Source: G963556115 sp963678205
Lineage (GTDB): Bacteria; Planctomycetota; SZUA-567
Assembly (NCBI GenBank): GCA_963678205.1
Contig: OY782760.1
Coordinates: 2,914,001-2,978,000, forward strand
Direction: 5' to 3'
DNA length: 64,000 nucleotides
Made by a program: the position numbers and the translations under genes. A model generated the notes under the pieces. The model ran no database searches. It was not told the DNA's origin and worked only from the letters and a program-made list of their open reading frames with translations. Numbering within the stretch: position 1 is the stretch's first letter; each line of letters begins with the position of its first letter. Positions 26,493 to 36,402 of this stretch are shown in pieces.

Positions 26493-29453
26493 TTATTTTA
26501 TTAATATGCTTTTAATCTGCTCAGCTAACTCCTCAAAGTAAAATGGTTTTTTCATAACCCCAACTGCTCCCATCTCAACAACATCCTCTATTTCTCCTCC
26601 ACCTGCATAGCCAGAAGCAATAAGAACTTTCACACTCTTATCAATTTTTATCATTTTCATAAATGCTTCACGCCCTCTCATCCTAGGCATAATCATATCT
26701 AGAATTACAAGATCAATGTTCTGATAATTCTCTTCGAAAAATTTCACTGCCTCATAACCATTAGCACAAACAGTTACTGTATACCCTAAATCAGTCAACA
26801 TCTGAGAACCAATGATTCTTACGATCTCTTCATCGTCAACAAGCAGAACATGCCCTTTCCCTTTTATCTTTTTCTCAGGAATATCTTTAACAATGTGCTC
26901 TGCCCCATTGTCAACAATCTCTGGCAACAATAATTCAAATGTCGTACCATAACCAAGCTTTGATTTTACTTCGATAGCACCTTTATGCTGCTGGACTGTT
27001 GTAAAGACACCGGCTAAACCCATTCCTGTTCCCTTACCCTCATCTTTTGTAGTAAAGAATGGTTCAAAAATCTTACTGATTATTTCATCATTCATTCCTG
27101 AACCAGTATCTTTTATTTTTAAGGATACAAATTTCCCCGGATTTATATCAAAATTAGAACAAGCACAAAATTCTCTGTCTAACTCAACATTTTCAGTAAT
27201 AAAACTTATCATTCCAACATCATCTAGCATTGCGTCCCTAGCGTTTATTGCTAAATTAAGTAGTGCATTCTGAAGTTGAGATGGATCACCGACTATTTTA
27301 GCCACCTTGGCATCAAACTTCTTACCAATTGTAATTTTTTTATCTATTGAGTGCTCAAGCATATTTATAACTTCTTTTAACAGTATATGAATATCAATAG
27401 GAACTTTTTTGCGCTCACTCTTTCTTGAAAAAGCCAATAGCTTCTCGGTAAGATCTGCAGAACGCATAGCACATATAGCAATATTTAGAGCATATTTTTT
27501 TAACTCTTCATTTTCAAGATTTTCAACAAGGAAATCACTATATCCTAAAATACCTGTTAATTGATTATTAAAGTCATGAGCAACCCCACCTACGAGCTGT
27601 CCTATTGCTGACATTTTCTCAGATTGCTTGATCCTTTCAGTAAGCTTTATATTTTCAGAAATATCTCTAATAATACATATAATATAATAACTTCCAGAAT
27701 GATTAATTCGCTCAGCAAAGACACTCGCGTCAAATACCTCCCCATTCGCTCTTTTTAATTTTATATGAATATTCTCTAACTTATTTCCACGTTTAACTGA
27801 AATAAAATACTCTTTCAATACCTCACTATTTTCACATACCCCTAAGTCCTGAACCTTTTTTCCAATAACTTCAGATCTTTTCAAGCCAAACATACTTGAA
27901 TATGAGTTATTAACATCAATAATACTCCCGTCAAAAAGTTTAATTAAAACAACGGTATCAGAACTAAGATAAAATAACGTTTTAAATCTCTCGTAAAACT
28001 CCGTACTCTGAATCTTCAGCTTAACAATATCGGTAATATTCACAAATATAATAGTCTCAGCAATAACTTCACCGTAAGAATTTGTTATAGGTGTAGAGTT
28101 AAAATTTATTACTAGGCACTCTCCACTATTGTTTACTAGATTTAAATGCTTACGTATTTTACTTCCTGACTTAATAATCTTATCTATAGATTTTCCCGTT
28201 AATTCAAATACCTCACCTTTAATATTTGTAACTTTCACTCCTGAAAAATAATTTACTATATGGTCATCGTCTAACGACATTTTAACAAAGTTCTTTTTAA
28301 AATGATTCGCAACCTCGTTAGAATAAATAATCCTACCAGTTGACGCTTTCACAATCAGAACCCCAACTGGGCTTGAGTCTAAAGCCGAATAAATTATCTT
28401 TTTATTTTCATTATAATGCTCCTCAATTTCCTTGTCGTTGGTAATATTACGCAATGTAAGAACAAGTGAAACCACTTCCTGATTAATATTCAACCTTGGC
28501 AATATCTTCAACTGAAAAATAGTAATACCCTTAGAGCCTTTAATTTTTACTTTATCAATAATTGATTTTTTAGATGCAACAATCTTATTAACCGATTTTT
28601 CCCAATAATCTTTAGAAATATTTAACACGTCGAGTGATAAAATATTCTTTTGGGATAAATCTTCAGAACTCATTATATAATAGTCTGAAATATTACCTGA
28701 TACAAATAATATTGTTCCATCAAGATCTAGTTTAAAAATGACACCTGGAAATTCTCGAAATACATCATCATACCCTGTAGTTGTTGAATCCACCAAACTC
28801 TGTTTTTTGGAATTATCCAACAATGCAGCTATACTTTCTGCCAAGTATTCGAAAAATTCAACTATCTTTAAATCAAAAATATTAGGTCTTTTATCACACA
28901 AGAGGAGCAACCCTATGATCACCTCTTGCGAACGTAAAGGAATAATTACAATACTTCTATATCCTTCCTTTATACAGCGGTCTCTCGGCTCAAAGACATC
29001 AGGATTATTAGTAAGGCAATCAATATTGCATAATGAATCATTTACCCAAAAGCTACCATATTCAGTAACATTCTTACCTTTTACAGCACTACCAGAAAGA
29101 CCCCAACCACAAAGACAAGATAGCTGAAATACACTTTTTCTATCATTACCAGAACACAGATCAACTTTTTTGCAGATCAACGATTTTTCATCAGCAACAA
29201 AACTTTCTGAAAAACCTTCTAAAGAGCAAATTTTAAAATCATTGCCACTTTTCAACCTTAGACCTACAGCACTAATGCCGGTTATTGATTTGATAATCTT
29301 TGGGATTTTTTTTCCAATGCTATTAGGAGAGTTCTCTGTTGATAACTTAAGAATTTCACAGGCAAGCTTAAGACATTCAGAATCTCTAAATAATATTGAG
29401 TCAGATTGACTTGCATTTGTAAAACAGTAATCGGAGCCTACCTTATTACCCAT
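26493..29453 (-). CDS. hybrid sensor histidine kinase with GAF, PAS and receiver domains
   Basis: Soluble multi-sensor kinase of 986 residues with no membrane helix. The start at 29453 is fixed by GAGGAGGAG just upstream; the frame is open to 29492. It has a GAF-like N-terminal domain (to about 240), three PAS segments (about 240-610, for example SAIGQ preceded by ICIIRDISENIKL), a HisKA box with the phospho-accepting His in GGVAHDFNNQLTGILGYS, an HATPase domain (NLAINARDAM, DTGSGM, GTGMGLAGV), and a receiver with Asp in DLVILDMIMPR. It is transcribed alone. The signal and target are unknown. Confidence 0.93.
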   Translation of the reverse strand: MGNKVGSDYCFTNASQSDSILFRDSECLKLACEILKLSTENSPNSIGKKIPKIIKSITGISAVGLRLKSGNDFKICSLEGFSESFVADEKSLICKKVDLCSGNDRKSVFQLSCLCGWGLSGSAVKGKNVTEYGSFWVNDSLCNIDCLTNNPDVFEPRDRCIKEGYRSIVIIPLRSQEVIIGLLLLCDKRPNIFDLKIVEFFEYLAESIAALLDNSKKQSLVDSTTTGYDDVFREFPGVIFKLDLDGTILFVSGNISDYYIMSSEDLSQKNILSLDVLNISKDYWEKSVNKIVASKKSIIDKVKIKGSKGITIFQLKILPRLNINQEVVSLVLTLRNITNDKEIEEHYNENKKIIYSALDSSPVGVLIVKASTGRIIYSNEVANHFKKNFVKMSLDDDHIVNYFSGVKVTNIKGEVFELTGKSIDKIIKSGSKIRKHLNLVNNSGECLVINFNSTPITNSYGEVIAETIIFVNITDIVKLKIQSTEFYERFKTLFYLSSDTVVLIKLFDGSIIDVNNSYSSMFGLKRSEVIGKKVQDLGVCENSEVLKEYFISVKRGNKLENIHIKLKRANGEVFDASVFAERINHSGSYYIICIIRDISENIKLTERIKQSEKMSAIGQLVGGVAHDFNNQLTGILGYSDFLVENLENEELKKYALNIAICAMRSADLTEKLLAFSRKSERKKVPIDIHILLKEVINMLEHSIDKKITIGKKFDAKVAKIVGDPSQLQNALLNLAINARDAMLDDVGMISFITENVELDREFCACSNFDINPGKFVSLKIKDTGSGMNDEIISKIFEPFFTTKDEGKGTGMGLAGVFTTVQQHKGAIEVKSKLGYGTTFELLLPEIVDNGAEHIVKDIPEKKIKGKGHVLLVDDEEIVRIIGSQMLTDLGYTVTVCANGYEAVKFFEENYQNIDLVILDMIMPRMRGREAFMKMIKIDKSVKVLIASGYAGGGEIEDVVEMGAVGVMKKPFYFEELAEQIKSILIK

Positions 29454-29936
29454 TGCTCCTCCTCTCATCAACAGTATGGTTGCAGAAGCCATTATGAAAA
29501 TTTAAAAGAACGTTGAGAATATAACCCTTTCAATCATTAACCCATAATTTATAAATTCTGTCAAGAAAATTTACGGCATTTATAAAATAATATAGTAGAC
29601 TGTTAAGTTTTGTTTTTTGTATGAATAAATAACTTAAGTTATTATATTATTAGCACTTTTTAAGTAATAACCAGCATGACAAATAACTAAAAACCTTTAA
29701 TTATTAAACTCAACAAGTCACACATAACTACATAAAACCACTATAAACTCATCATAATTGTAAAAAAGCTTTTTTTTAATTCTAAATATATACTCAATAC
29801 AAATTTTAAAATATCAATTATGTTTACCTACCACAAATAATATCACAAACTTCGCATTAAATCTGATTAAAATCAGTATTTTACAATTATTTGATTCTAA
29901 GCAATTACTAAAAAACTACTGAATAAATAAAAAAAA
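29454..29936. other. gene-free AT-rich region
   Basis: About 480 bp between the histidine kinase start and the tRNA terminator. All frames are broken and A/T content is extreme. It presumably holds the kinase promoter; no repeat or RNA gene is recognised. Confidence 0.5.
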
Positions 29937-29961
29937 GCCATAATCATTAAATGATTATGGC
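29937..29961 (-). terminator. terminator of tRNA-Gly
   Basis: A perfect 11-bp stem, GCCATAATCAT (29937-29947) with ATGATTATGGC (29951-29961) around TAA, lies seven bases after the tRNA 3' end on the minus strand. TTTTTTTTATT follows the stem. Confidence 0.9.
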
Positions 29962-29967
29962 ATCTTT

Positions 29968-30041
29968 TGGAGCGGGCGGGGGGAATCGAACCCCCGTAAT
30001 CAGCTTGGAAGGCTGGAGCTTTACCACTAAGCTACGCCCGC
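29968..30041 (-). tRNA. tRNA-Gly (anticodon TCC)
   Basis: On the minus strand the acceptor GCGGGCG (30041-30035) pairs with CGCCCGC near the 3' end, and CCA is encoded (complement of 29968-29970). The D-loop has TTAGTGGTAAA, the T-arm is GGGGGTTCGATTCCCCC, and the anticodon loop CTTCCAA places TCC at 30009-30007. One mismatch closes the anticodon stem. It is a single-gene unit with its own terminator. Confidence 0.96.
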
Positions 30042-30482
30042 ATTTCAAATGTATTTAATATAATATTGAAACAGATTTTGATTACAAGTAGTAAACTAAA
30101 AAAAAAAATACTTTTTTTGTACACGCAACAAACTTACTTCATAATAAAACGCAAACTCAATGTAAATATAAATAAACTGATTGTAAAACTAACATAAGAT
30201 CATATTGTGCAAAAAAACTCACATTATGTCAATCTAAAAATGCTATCATATGATTATAATTTCAGCTATAACCAAAGATTTATTACTACAAATAAATCTT
30301 TCGCAACACCGGCCAAGCTACAAAAACAGTATTAACTGTTATGTATTATTCTCATATTACGCATTTTTAACCAAAAAACGTTAATTATGGAAAATTTATC
30401 CTTGTTTAGCAATATCCTTCTGCTTATTATATTACTGTACTTGATATTTTCATCTTTGTTTTTAGTAATGTGAGTGTTTATA
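30042..30482. other. gene-free region between tRNA-Gly and the XRE regulator
   Basis: About 440 bp of AT-rich, frame-broken sequence that must hold divergent promoters. A possible tRNA promoter on the minus strand has TTGTAA and TATTAT spaced 16 bp, ending about 35 bp before the tRNA. Nothing else is recognised. Confidence 0.45.
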
Positions 30483-31217
30483 ATGGCAATTAAAAATGAA
30501 ATAAGCAGAAAGATGCAACAAGAGTTTGGCAAGAAGCTTCGCCAAGCTAGGGAAAGCAACAATTATTCAAGAAAAGAGCTTTCTGTCTTACTAAATGTAA
30601 GCGAAAAGACAATTCAACTTTGGGAAACAGGTAGTACTTTTACTACCAATCTTTCACACTATGGTATTATCGAGAAAGAATTTGGTCTATCTTTTTCTGA
30701 GTGCATAAAAGAAATTACAAACATACCCCAACAGGAAGGAATTGAGGAGAACGCAAAAATTGGCCCCATCCCAGTAAGCTTTTCTACTAAATCTAAAGAA
30801 GTTTCTGAAAAATCATGTGAGATGATTGCAATACCTCGTGTCCACATGAGAAGACTCATCCACAAGAAATCTGGCTTTGATAAATCTGAAATTCTTGATT
30901 GGGTTTACGCCCCTGCGTCATGGTTTGAAAAGACCTCAAAACTAGTGGCATGCTTTATGAATGACCATTCAATGAGAGAGAACTTCCCGAAAGGCTCAGT
31001 TTTAATCTTTGACACACATCAGTTAAAAGACGATGAACTAGCAAACCAGTCAATTCTTATCCAGAGAGCACGTAGTTTCTTTATAAGAAATATCGAAGAC
31101 AAAAAAGGTGAACTGCTATGCAAATCTGATGACTTAAACCTCAAGGACTTCGTATATGACAAACGCATAATGAAAGTTATAGGCAAAGTTGTTGGTCGCC
31201 TTACACATTTCAGATAA
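30483..31217 (+). CDS. XRE-family transcriptional regulator with S24 (LexA/CI)-like C-terminal domain
   Basis: The N-terminal helix-turn-helix covers about residues 10-65 (FGKKLRQARESNNYSRKELSVLLNVSEKTIQLWETG). The C-terminal 110 residues follow the S24 layout: CFMNDHSMRENFPKGSVLIFD has the Ser of the GDSM-type motif, and the later strand reads RSFFIRNI. The place where LexA/CI proteins have the catalytic Lys is Arg here, so self-cleavage is doubtful. The ATG at 30483 is chosen; a GTG at 30474 is also in frame. No phage genes lie nearby. Confidence 0.82.
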   Translation: MAIKNEISRKMQQEFGKKLRQARESNNYSRKELSVLLNVSEKTIQLWETGSTFTTNLSHYGIIEKEFGLSFSECIKEITNIPQQEGIEENAKIGPIPVSFSTKSKEVSEKSCEMIAIPRVHMRRLIHKKSGFDKSEILDWVYAPASWFEKTSKLVACFMNDHSMRENFPKGSVLIFDTHQLKDDELANQSILIQRARSFFIRNIEDKKGELLCKSDDLNLKDFVYDKRIMKVIGKVVGRLTHFR

Positions 31218-31241
31218 GATAATCTTATTTTATAATCAATT

Positions 31242-31273
31242 AAAGCTGTAGGATTTTATAATCTTACAGCTTT
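31242..31273. terminator. bidirectional terminator between the XRE gene and glgX
   Basis: AAAGCTGTA (31242-31250) pairs with TACAGCTTT (31265-31273), with an inner GATT/AATC extension. It lies between two converging genes. Confidence 0.75.
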
Positions 31274-31281
31274 AAATTATT

Positions 31282-33372
31282 CTACTTACTCTCAAGAATA
31301 ACCGCACTATGAGATCGGACTCTGTATTTACTACAGGAATAGCCTACATACTCCCCTTGCCTGTCAACATCAAATATGTCATCAGGGCTATCTAAAGATG
31401 TATCAACCACTCTCATCCATTCCTTTCCAACATTAGGAACGTCAATGTACACCCTCTCTTTAGATGCATTGAGCATTATAAAAAGCGATTTACTTTTAAT
31501 ACCATTCTTACTACAGCCCTCAATACAATCTCCGTCAAGCTTGAAGACCAATGTTTTAGCCACTGCAGACCAATCAGCTCCTTTCCCATGTTCACCATGC
31601 CAAGTTATACCTTTTCCATCTTTGAAAAAAGTACTCTGGGTAAGCACAGGATGACGTTTTCTAAACGCTATCATCTTTTTTGTAAAACGATGCAGGTCAC
31701 TATTTGTATGGAGCAGTTCCCAGTTTACCCAACTTATTTCATTATCCTGACAGTAAGCATTATTATTACCTTGCTGAGTACGCCCAAATTCATCCCCAGC
31801 CAGCAACATTGGTACCCCCTGACTTATGAATAAAGTAAGTATAAAGTTCTTGATCATCTGTTTTCTTAAACGAGCAATACCCTGATCATCAGTCACACCT
31901 TCAATTCCAAAATTCATCGAATGATTATTGTCCTCACCGTCACAATTTTCTTCACCATTTGCCAAGTTATGCTTTTTGGAGAATGAAACAAGATCATTCA
32001 ACGTAAAGCCATCATGAGCCGTAATAAAATTAATCCCTTGTTTAGGAGCTTTATGATACAGATCATCAGATCCGCATATTCTGCTTGCTACTGGGCTTAC
32101 CATCCCTTCACATCCTTTCCAGAACATTCTTACATTATCCCGGTAATAACCATTCCACTCAGACCATCTGCCAAAATGAGGGAAATGCCCCACCTGATTA
32201 AGCCCTGCAGCGTCCCATGCTTCAGCAATAACCTTTGTTGCAGCAAGCACAGGATCTTTTGCAATACGTTCAAGCAATGGTGGGTTTTTCAACACCTCAC
32301 CATCTTCACCACGCCCCAGAATCGAAGCAAGGTCAAACCTAAATCCATCCACATGCATCTCAGCTACCCAATACCTCAAGCAATCAATAATCAGGCTCTG
32401 ATTTACTGGATCATTACAGTTAAACGTATTACCACATCCAGAGTAATTTTTATATTTTCCATTCTTATCCAATATATAATAGGAAGCATTATCAATACCT
32501 CTAAAGGATATAACTGGTCCTCTTTCATCGCCTTCAGCAGTATGATTAAAGACTACATCCAGATACACCTCAATCCCTACATTATGAAACTCACGAACCA
32601 TCTCTTTAAATTCATTAATTTGATTATAATCAGAACCATTAGCAGCATAACTAGCTTTAGGAGCAAAGAAGCACACAGGAGAATACCCCCAGTAGTTTCT
32701 CAAAATATCACCACCTTCGTTATGTCTCATATGTTCATTCTCATCAAACTCAAATACTGGCATCAATTCAACTGCTGTCACCCCCAAATCTTTAATATAT
32801 GGAATTTTTTCAATCAACCCTTTATAAGTTCCTTTACACTCTACCCCAGAGTTATCCATAATAGTATAACCTCTGACATGAAGTTCATAAATTATTGTAT
32901 CTTCTAACGCTCTAGTCACAGGACGACTTCCCATCCAGTCAAAGTCATCAGTTCCTACCGCACAACGCCGCACAAATTCAGAGTAATCTTTTAAAGGTTC
33001 AATATCTCTTCTTATTTGCGGCTCACCCCATTTTGCACCACCTGTCAAAGCCTTAGCATATGGATCAACAAGAATACTATGCTTATTAAACATATTTCCT
33101 GCTTTTGCTGAGTTGTCACCATCCATTCTCCAACCATAACGAATATCATCACCAGCACCTAATACCTCAACATGCCAGACATTTCCAGTCAAGTTATATT
33201 CTTTACGAAGTTCTATTTCCTGCACAGCATCAGTAATAGACGGTTCAAAAAGAACAAGAGTGCAACTAGATGCATTCTTAGAATAGATTGAAAAATTATA
33301 TCCATGAGCAGTCACAGTTGCCCCAAAAGGCAAAGGTTTACCATGACCGGTTATATATTTACCTGTTCCCAT
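31282..33372 (-). CDS. glgX: glycogen debranching enzyme / isoamylase (GlgX/TreX type)
   Basis: Hydrolyses alpha-1,6 branch points of glycogen. An N-terminal CBM48 domain (about residues 10-110) is followed by a GH13 barrel with VYLDVVFNHTAEG, the nucleophile in DGFRFDLASILGRG, the acid in VIAEAWDAAGL, and FITAHDGFTLNDLVSF. The C-terminal beta domain ends the 696-residue chain. The ATG at 33372 is preceded by GAGGAAA; the in-frame TTG at 33387 is unlikely. No other glycogen gene is in the window, so this is a lone debranching gene. Confidence 0.93.
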   Translation of the reverse strand: MGTGKYITGHGKPLPFGATVTAHGYNFSIYSKNASSCTLVLFEPSITDAVQEIELRKEYNLTGNVWHVEVLGAGDDIRYGWRMDGDNSAKAGNMFNKHSILVDPYAKALTGGAKWGEPQIRRDIEPLKDYSEFVRRCAVGTDDFDWMGSRPVTRALEDTIIYELHVRGYTIMDNSGVECKGTYKGLIEKIPYIKDLGVTAVELMPVFEFDENEHMRHNEGGDILRNYWGYSPVCFFAPKASYAANGSDYNQINEFKEMVREFHNVGIEVYLDVVFNHTAEGDERGPVISFRGIDNASYYILDKNGKYKNYSGCGNTFNCNDPVNQSLIIDCLRYWVAEMHVDGFRFDLASILGRGEDGEVLKNPPLLERIAKDPVLAATKVIAEAWDAAGLNQVGHFPHFGRWSEWNGYYRDNVRMFWKGCEGMVSPVASRICGSDDLYHKAPKQGINFITAHDGFTLNDLVSFSKKHNLANGEENCDGEDNNHSMNFGIEGVTDDQGIARLRKQMIKNFILTLFISQGVPMLLAGDEFGRTQQGNNNAYCQDNEISWVNWELLHTNSDLHRFTKKMIAFRKRHPVLTQSTFFKDGKGITWHGEHGKGADWSAVAKTLVFKLDGDCIEGCSKNGIKSKSLFIMLNASKERVYIDVPNVGKEWMRVVDTSLDSPDDIFDVDRQGEYVGYSCSKYRVRSHSAVILESK

Positions 33373-33594
33373 ATTTTCCTCATACAAAAGTATATCAACG
33401 AAATAGAATTAGCTTACTCATAGTCACCGAAAAAATTTATTAACATATGATATGACTTATAGTTAAAAACTATTATCAATGTTATCATTAGTATTTTTTT
33501 TTTCAAGTAAGATTTGTATTTCCATTTTACTTGAAAGCTGTTATAATATTTTGAAATTTCTAAACTTAGTTGAAATAATAGACAGGAGACACTA

Positions 33595-34302
33595 ATGAAC
33601 TTTAATTCACTCAAAGACCAGACCTGCAGCGGTAACCTAGAGCTGGTAAAACACGGCCTTGTCAAACTAACATGGGGCAACCTATCTGTTGTAGACGAAA
33701 GCGGCGAGTATTTTGCAATCAAACCAAGCGGCGTGTCTTATGACAAGCTTACAACAAAAGATATTGTTGTTCTTGACTTTAATGGCAATGTTATTGAAGG
33801 TGATTACCGCCCAAGTTCTGATACGCCAACCCACCTGCTCCTACTAAAGGAATGGAAAGAACTAGGTGTCCGGGCAATGGTACACACCCATTCAACAATG
33901 GCTACAGCCTTTGCGCAAGCAGGTAATGAGATACCATGTTTTGGTACAACCCACGCAGACCACTTCAACGGACCTACTCCACTCACCAGAATTCTTACAG
34001 AAGAAGAGGTAAACTCTGCTTATGAAGAAAATACAGGAAAGGTAATTCTTGAAACTTTCAATCAGCGAAAACTAAGCCCTATTGAGTTTCCTGGAGTCCT
34101 TGTTAGAGGTCATGCTCCATTTACTTGGGGAAGCACACCTTCCAGCGCAGTTGCAAACAGTGTTGCTCTTGAAGAAATTGCGAATATGGCGATTGCAACT
34201 ACTTCGATAAACCAGAACGCTGAGCCACTACCTGCATATGTTCTTAAAAAACATTTTGACCGCAAACACGGTAAAAATGCTTATTACGGTCAGGCCAAAT
34301 AA
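33595..34302 (+). CDS. araD: class II aldolase-family protein, L-ribulose-5-phosphate 4-epimerase-like
   Basis: Zinc-dependent class II aldolase/epimerase fold. Metal-binding histidines are in MVHTHSTMATAFAQAG, GTTHADHF and RGHAPFTWG. KHFDRKHGKNAYYGQ at the C-terminus is characteristic of AraD/UlaF epimerases, which convert L-ribulose-5-phosphate to D-xylulose-5-phosphate. Length (235) agrees. It is a single-gene unit with AGGAG before the ATG and a 13-bp hairpin after. No arabinose or ascorbate genes accompany it, so the substrate is unproven. Confidence 0.9.
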   Translation: MNFNSLKDQTCSGNLELVKHGLVKLTWGNLSVVDESGEYFAIKPSGVSYDKLTTKDIVVLDFNGNVIEGDYRPSSDTPTHLLLLKEWKELGVRAMVHTHSTMATAFAQAGNEIPCFGTTHADHFNGPTPLTRILTEEEVNSAYEENTGKVILETFNQRKLSPIEFPGVLVRGHAPFTWGSTPSSAVANSVALEEIANMAIATTSINQNAEPLPAYVLKKHFDRKHGKNAYYGQAK

Positions 34303-34334
34303 TTATATAATTATTTTTTATTATAATAAAAATT

Positions 34335-34366
34335 AAGTAGGCATCCTCAGAATAGGATGCCTACTT
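34335..34366. terminator. bidirectional terminator, araD-like gene and proS operon
   Basis: A perfect 13-bp stem, AAGTAGGCATCCT (34335-34347) with AGGATGCCTACTT (34354-34366). T-rich runs follow on both strands (AAATTTTTATC on plus, AATTTTTATT on minus). Confidence 0.9.
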
Positions 34367-34386
34367 AAATTTTTATCAATTCTAGA

Positions 34387-34839
34387 CTAACGAGCCCATT
34401 TGCGATGTTTTTTCCATACCCATAAAAGAAATAGCCCAACCACAATAAATAATGGAAAAACAATATACCAGAATCCCCAAACTCTGTCTTTTAAATAATC
34501 TGGCTCATCTATTGTTTCAGCCTTCATTTTTGCTTCTTGTTTTACAAACGTGGCTGAAGGTAACACTTCAGTTGTTGTTGGTACTTCGTTCATATCTGGA
34601 TCAAACTGATTTGCCTTATTTACTTGAGCTCTAGCTTGATCTTCTGCATTCTTTTGTTTTTCAGCAATTTGATGTTCAAGAGTTGATATTTGCTTCCTGA
34701 TTTTATTATTTCTCTCAGGCTTTTCAATAACTTCACCAGTGAGTACTGCAACAAGCGCAGACAAACCAAATATAAGAAACGCTACAAAAACCATCCAATT
34801 CTTATTTTTCGGTGTAGGAGGATTCTCTAAATGAACCAT
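34387..34839 (-). CDS. two-helix membrane protein with coiled-coil linker, unknown function
   Basis: Not recognised. From ATG 34839 (preceded by GAGGAG) it encodes 150 residues. The N-terminal membrane helix is WMVFVAFLIFGLSALVAVL. A predicted coiled coil (KIRKQISTLEHQIAEKQKNAEDQARAQ) follows, then a Pro/Thr-rich stretch and a second helix WYIVFPLFIVVGLFLLWVW with a basic C-terminal tail. Upstream in-frame reading to 34881 adds residues without a signal. It follows proS by 45 bp and shares its terminator. Confidence 0.75.
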   Translation of the reverse strand: MVHLENPPTPKNKNWMVFVAFLIFGLSALVAVLTGEVIEKPERNNKIRKQISTLEHQIAEKQKNAEDQARAQVNKANQFDPDMNEVPTTTEVLPSATFVKQEAKMKAETIDEPDYLKDRVWGFWYIVFPLFIVVGLFLLWVWKKHRKWAR

Positions 34840-34884
34840 TACATTACTCCTCTTTAGACAAAGTTGGAAAGTATTTATCAATTT

Positions 34885-36402
34885 TTAATATGATTTAGCA
34901 AATACAACACGTCCTGCACTCTTCTTACCACAGAACACACACTCCCCTTCACCACTAGCCCTATAATCAAAAGGAATGCATCTTATTGTTACCTTGAGTT
35001 CATTTGCCTTCTCTTCACACTCATTAGAACCGCACCAGTGCATCTTAGCAAATCCGCCGTGAATCTCTGGATTCTTTTCATTCTTAGGCGTAAAAAATTT
35101 CTTAAACTCTTCAGTAGTATCAATATCAACGGTGTTCTCATCACTGAAAGCTCTTGCTCTTGCAAGCATTCCATCCTGTATATCTTTTAAAGTTTCAGCC
35201 ACATTAGCGATAAACTCTTCACGCTTGATACCTTCTTTTTTCTCTTTATCCCGTCTACCGACAAACACACTCCCATTTTCTATATCGCGAGGCCCAACTT
35301 CAACACGCAGAGGGATACCCTTCTTTACCCAGCTCCAGCCTTTTTCTCCTGCATTTATATCACGATTATCAAGGATAACTCTCACTGGACTTCCGTCATA
35401 TATTTGAGCAGATAATTCATCTTTAAGGTCATTACAGTATGCAAGTACTGTCTCTTCATCTTTTTTATTTTTAGTAATAGGAATAACGACCACATGCTTT
35501 TGAGCAAGACGAGGTGGAATTACCATACCATTATCATCTGCATGAGTCATAATCATACCTCCGATAAGTCTTGTAGACACACCCCAGCTCGTAGTCCAAG
35601 CATACTCAAGTTTACCCTCTCTTGACTGGAACTGTATTTCAGAAGCTTTTGCAAAGTTCTGCCCTAGAAAGTGACTTGTACCAGCCTGTAGCGCCTTCTT
35701 ATCCTGCATCAGAGCTTCTATACAGAGCGTACTTACCGCACCGGGAAAACGCTCCGCTTCAGTCTTTTCACCTGTCAATACCGGCATAGCCATATACTCT
35801 TCAGCAAACATCTTATAAACCTCTAACATCTTGCGTGTCTCTTCGAGTGCCTCTTCTTCAGTTTCATGAACAGTATGCCCCTCCTGCCAGAGGAACTCAG
35901 CAGTACGTAGGAATAGTCTTGTTCTCATTTCCCAGCGCACAACATTAGCCCACTGGTTTACAAGAATAGGCAGATCACGATAACTCTGCACCCATTTGGC
36001 ATAAGTCGCTCCAATAATTGTCTCACTGGTAGGTCTTACAATAAGCGGTTCCTCAAGTTTACCAGCCGGAACAAGTCCACCTTTACCATCATCTTCCAAG
36101 CGATGATGAGTTACAACAGCGCATTCTTTTGCAAAGCCTTCGACATGCTCCGCTTCTTTCTCAAGAAAGCTTTTAGGAATAAATAAAGGAAAATATGCAT
36201 TCTCATGCCCAGTATCCTTGAACATTTTATCAAGTGCACTCTGAATATTCTCCCACAGTCCATAACCCCAAGGCTTGATGACCATACATCCTCTTACCTG
36301 AGATGTCTCTGCGAGTTCCGCTGCTTTCACAACTTCTTGATACCACTGTGGATAATCCTCTTCTCTTGTCGGTGTTATCGCAGTACGAGCCTTCTTTGCC
36401 AT
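34885..36402 (-). CDS. proS: prolyl-tRNA synthetase, archaeal/eukaryotic type
   Basis: Charges tRNA-Pro. This is the compact form without the editing insertion typical of most bacteria: class II motif 2 (RWEMRTRLFLRTAEFLWQEGHT) follows shortly after IVRPTSETII. Motif 3 is in WGVSTRLIGGMIMTHADDNG. An anticodon-binding domain (about 285-400) and a C-terminal zinc-binding-like domain (HWCGSNEC and ECVFCGKK) complete it, ending in the conserved C-terminal Tyr. Length (505) fits the archaeal/eukaryotic class. Confidence 0.95.
   Translation of the reverse strand: MAKKARTAITPTREEDYPQWYQEVVKAAELAETSQVRGCMVIKPWGYGLWENIQSALDKMFKDTGHENAYFPLFIPKSFLEKEAEHVEGFAKECAVVTHHRLEDDGKGGLVPAGKLEEPLIVRPTSETIIGATYAKWVQSYRDLPILVNQWANVVRWEMRTRLFLRTAEFLWQEGHTVHETEEEALEETRKMLEVYKMFAEEYMAMPVLTGEKTEAERFPGAVSTLCIEALMQDKKALQAGTSHFLGQNFAKASEIQFQSREGKLEYAWTTSWGVSTRLIGGMIMTHADDNGMVIPPRLAQKHVVVIPITKNKKDEETVLAYCNDLKDELSAQIYDGSPVRVILDNRDINAGEKGWSWVKKGIPLRVEVGPRDIENGSVFVGRRDKEKKEGIKREEFIANVAETLKDIQDGMLARARAFSDENTVDIDTTEEFKKFFTPKNEKNPEIHGGFAKMHWCGSNECEEKANELKVTIRCIPFDYRASGEGECVFCGKKSAGRVVFAKSY

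Noticed and set aside
30483..31217. XRE-S24 gene as part of a prophage
   Set aside because: No integrase, structural phage genes, attachment repeats or tRNA disruption are seen; the nearby tRNA-Gly is intact.
32014..32907. Open frame of 297 codons on the plus strand inside glgX
   Set aside because: It is fully antisense to glgX, whose GH13 catalytic motifs are intact. Its translation is low-complexity (His/Ile/Ser-rich) with no ribosome-binding site.
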